Shown: piece after piece, positions 62,192 to 64,000 of the stretch
How the letters are laid out: each line of letters starts with the position of its first letter
Numbering within the stretch: the first letter of the stretch is position 1
DNA from: Temnopleurus reevesii
Taxonomy: Eukaryota > Echinodermata > Echinoidea > Temnopleuroida > Temnopleuridae
Direction: 5' to 3'
NCBI GenBank assembly: GCA_036244855.1
Contig: BQKZ01000005.1
Span: forward strand, 283,353-347,352
Length of the DNA: 64,000 nucleotides
Made by a program: the position numbers and the translations under genes
The notes under the pieces: generated by a model
What the model was told of the DNA's origin: nothing
What the model saw: only the letters and a program-made list of their open reading frames with translations
Databases searched by the model: none

Positions 62192-62352
62192 ATTCTTCAT
62201 GTACTAGTTTATTCAAGATGAGAGCATAGAAAGGGTTCTTTTCTTCTTCACTTGTCTCTTGGTCATCCTTGGCTGTCCAGTCACATACATCTTGTTCCTC
62301 TTTATCTGTGCATGCCATCTTTTCTTTCTTTATCACTTTTGGCTCAAAATAC
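62192..62352 (-). CDS. Internal coding exon of an unidentified minus-strand gene
   Basis: Acceptor (minus strand) CCTTTCAAACAACCAG, 161 bp, donor T|GTAAGT. It encodes YFEPKVIKKEKMACTDKEEQ, DVCDWTAKDDQETSEEEKN and PFYALILNKLVHEE: a charged, probably cytosolic or disordered segment that leads into a hydrophobic helix. Entry is phase 2 and exit is phase 1, which fits the terminal exon at 61445. Earlier exons must lie to the right; none was convincingly found before the window edge. No family recognised. The gene converges on Sulf. Confidence 0.65.
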
Positions 62353-62597
62353 CTGGTTGTTTGAAAGGGAAAAAAATATGTAAAATTCGCAAAAGCCTTT
62401 GGAAACACAAGTTTAATGACACATAAGCAAAGATACGGACATTCTTTGAGTGTTTCATTCATTCAAACATTCATTGAATGTTGAGAATAATGCTTCATGG
62501 ATAACGAGTTATCTTTCTTGGAAATGTGAGTGGTCCTGAAAAGGACCTACCCACTCATCATTCTTCCACGAGTGAAACCTTCAAACAATTATATAAC

Positions 62598-62704
62598 ATT
62601 GGATGGCAATAAATGGAATACCAGGGAATATTGCACGAGTTAGGGCAATATTGGCCCTAACGAGTGCAATATTCCCGGTATTTCATGAAATGAAGCCATC
62701 CAAT
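62598..62704. mobile_element. 107-bp palindromic MITE-like element
   Basis: The outer arms ATTGGATGGC and GCCATCCAAT (62598 and 62695) and inner arms of about 27 bp (TACCAGGGAATATTGCACG against its complement near 62655-62681) fold into one long hairpin around AATATTG. It has no coding capacity. Confidence 0.8.
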
Positions 62705-62835
62705 ATAATTATTATTATCTTTACATATACCAGAAGGCTGGTCACTGCTTTGCGCAAGCGTAAAATTGAAGCCGTACAATATGGCTTAATATTGTACGGC
62801 TTAAAACTCCCATATAGATAATAATATATATCATT
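62705..62835. mobile_element. Second palindromic element next to the first
   Basis: An internal perfect 13-bp stem AGCCGTACAATAT (62770-62782) and its complement (62789-62801) closes on a six-base loop. Outer flanks ATTATTATCTTTACATATA and TATAGATAATAATATA are inverted with a few mismatches. It looks like another MITE inserted in or joined to the 107-bp palindrome. Confidence 0.65.
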
Positions 62836-62898
62836 GAATGTTCATGGTATCGCATCAATTTTATCAATTCAAATCTGCAGTTTAACAATAACACTACA

Positions 62899-63412
62899 TT
62901 AAAGCTCATGTACGGTTTTGGTAAAAGCGAATATTTTTATTGCCAAATGTTGTCTTTAAATCTATATAAAATAAAACATGATATTATGAACATGGTGTAC
63001 AAAAGATTGTGCGAAAAATGAACAACTTTTGGAAAAGTTATAACCTAAAATGTGCAAAATATTTCAGCGTTGTGTCCCCCGACGCTAATTCAATATTATC
63101 TTTCTTGATAAAGAACAACTTCTCATGCACAGAATTGGATGAAAATTTTGGAATTTATTCTTTGTGTATTCTTCTTCATCATGCTTTAATCAAATCTTGG
63201 AAATACCTTTGTATATGCCCGATAAGAAGCAAAATATTGTTATACCCAAGAGAGGGCGCTAAATACGATTTAACGGTCAAATTCAAATTTTCAAAAGAAT
63301 TAGCTTGTAGAAAAATATGATATGGTCTTAAAATGTGTATAAAAATTACATGTCATGTTAAATATCCCAAAAATTCACATTTCTTAATCTTTACCAAAAC
63401 TATACTCTGGCT
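62899..63412. mobile_element. Second copy of the 521-bp TTAA-family element
   Basis: Colinear with 54113-54633 and similar throughout. The left end TTAA-AGCTCATGTACGGTTTTGG is intact. The right end CCAAAACTATACTCTGGCT lacks the final TTAA, so the terminus is eroded. Differences from copy 1 include changes in the T-run and scattered substitutions. Confidence 0.8.
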
Positions 63413-64000
63413 GCAGTAGATAAAAATGTGGTGCCATTCTTTAGAGAATAGAAAACTCCTTTCAGTGATATGACTCAGCATGGAAATGACCTTCCCTATT
63501 TTTGCTTTGTGTCTGTAAACTTAAGGTTCCAATTTTTTTCATGAGTAGTTTATGTCAGAAAACTAATAAGCTTCACTTACATGTATAATATCAAGCAATT
63601 AGCTTCTATAACACTTGGGGAAGTCACTTCCCAACACAAACATGCTTTATGTCCATATTGCCTACTGCTAGTGGCGAATTTGGTCTTACATTTTTATGCA
63701 GTTGGTGTGAACAAGATAAACAACATGCATAAATTGTTGAGTCAAGATACTCATTGCCCAAAAAACTAGGCAAAGTATGTGTAGGGCAAGACGGGTTGCC
63801 CATCTCTGTGACAAAACTGCAACAATTATTTGACGGATTTTCCATTATGAATAAATAATTTGAATACCATTATAATGCTGGGAATGCCAATAACAAACGG
63901 AAGGATTGAAAATTAGCATTTGTCTGTTTTTTTTTTTTAATTTGCTCATCCCTGTATGTTGATGCATTTTGATTACTCCTTTTTGGAGAGTCAATATAAG

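Larger units (their letters stand above)
62353..64000. other. Probable intron of the minus-strand gene with MITEs
   Basis: No further minus-strand exon could be supported. The stretch holds the nested palindromes (62598-62835), the second TTAA-family element (62899-63412), and otherwise AT-rich sequence. Confidence 0.45.

Noticed and set aside
1..64000. CRISPR arrays, prokaryotic operons, defence systems
   Set aside because: The DNA is clearly eukaryotic with spliced genes; no regularly spaced direct repeats with unique spacers were seen.

Overview
This window is eukaryotic (metazoan) genomic DNA. It is AT-rich, its genes are split by GT-AG introns, and it carries many short non-autonomous repeats. 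The dominant content is one large plus-strand gene for a secreted extracellular (heparan sulfate 6-O-endo-) sulfatase of the SULF1/SULF2 family. It reads as 17 coding exons from 5120 to 53901, 2979 coding bases, or 992 codons plus a stop. Every exon junction keeps the frame, and the translation aligns with vertebrate SULF1 from the N-terminal metal-binding Asp-Asp to the C-terminal LWNGWEG. The likely source is an echinoderm, probably a sea urchin. That is an inference from the invertebrate-type Sulf, the base composition, the repeats, and adjacent near-identical copies joined at single Ns, which look like merged haplotypes of a very heterozygous genome.

Layout: 139-339 is the apparent last coding exon of an unidentified plus-strand gene that begins outside the window. 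Bases 340 to about 4684 are intergenic. The Sulf gene follows: exons 1-2 (signal peptide, catalytic Cys), a 13.9 kb intron, exons 3-4, a 16.9 kb intron, exon 5 followed at once by a ~430 bp trinucleotide repeat, a 5.2 kb intron, then exons 6-17 in a compact 10.6 kb. Bases 53902-61401 are the 3' UTR and a convergent intergenic region full of MITEs and hairpins. Bases 61402-62352 hold the last two coding exons of an unidentified minus-strand gene that runs out of the window on the right.

The most notable observation is an in-frame TAA (20250-20252) inside exon 3, exactly where the family has a conserved Tyr; everything before and after it is intact. This is either a nonsense allele, a base-call error, or an early sign of pseudogenisation. 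The protein also has a strongly acidic insert where vertebrate Sulfs carry a basic heparan sulfate-binding hydrophilic domain.

Repeats include two large direct duplications joined at or near single Ns (12064-14922 and 27655-29548), a 160-bp tandem repeat with a GC-rich hairpin (34990-35451), a 521-bp TTAA-flanked inverted-repeat element with two relatives, a second MITE family, a pogo-like MITE, nested palindromes near 62.6-62.8 kb, and four scattered copies of an 18-mer that looks like a tRNA-Leu 3' end. I found no CRISPR array, prokaryotic operon, rRNA or complete tRNA gene, and no evidence of a wholly new biological system.
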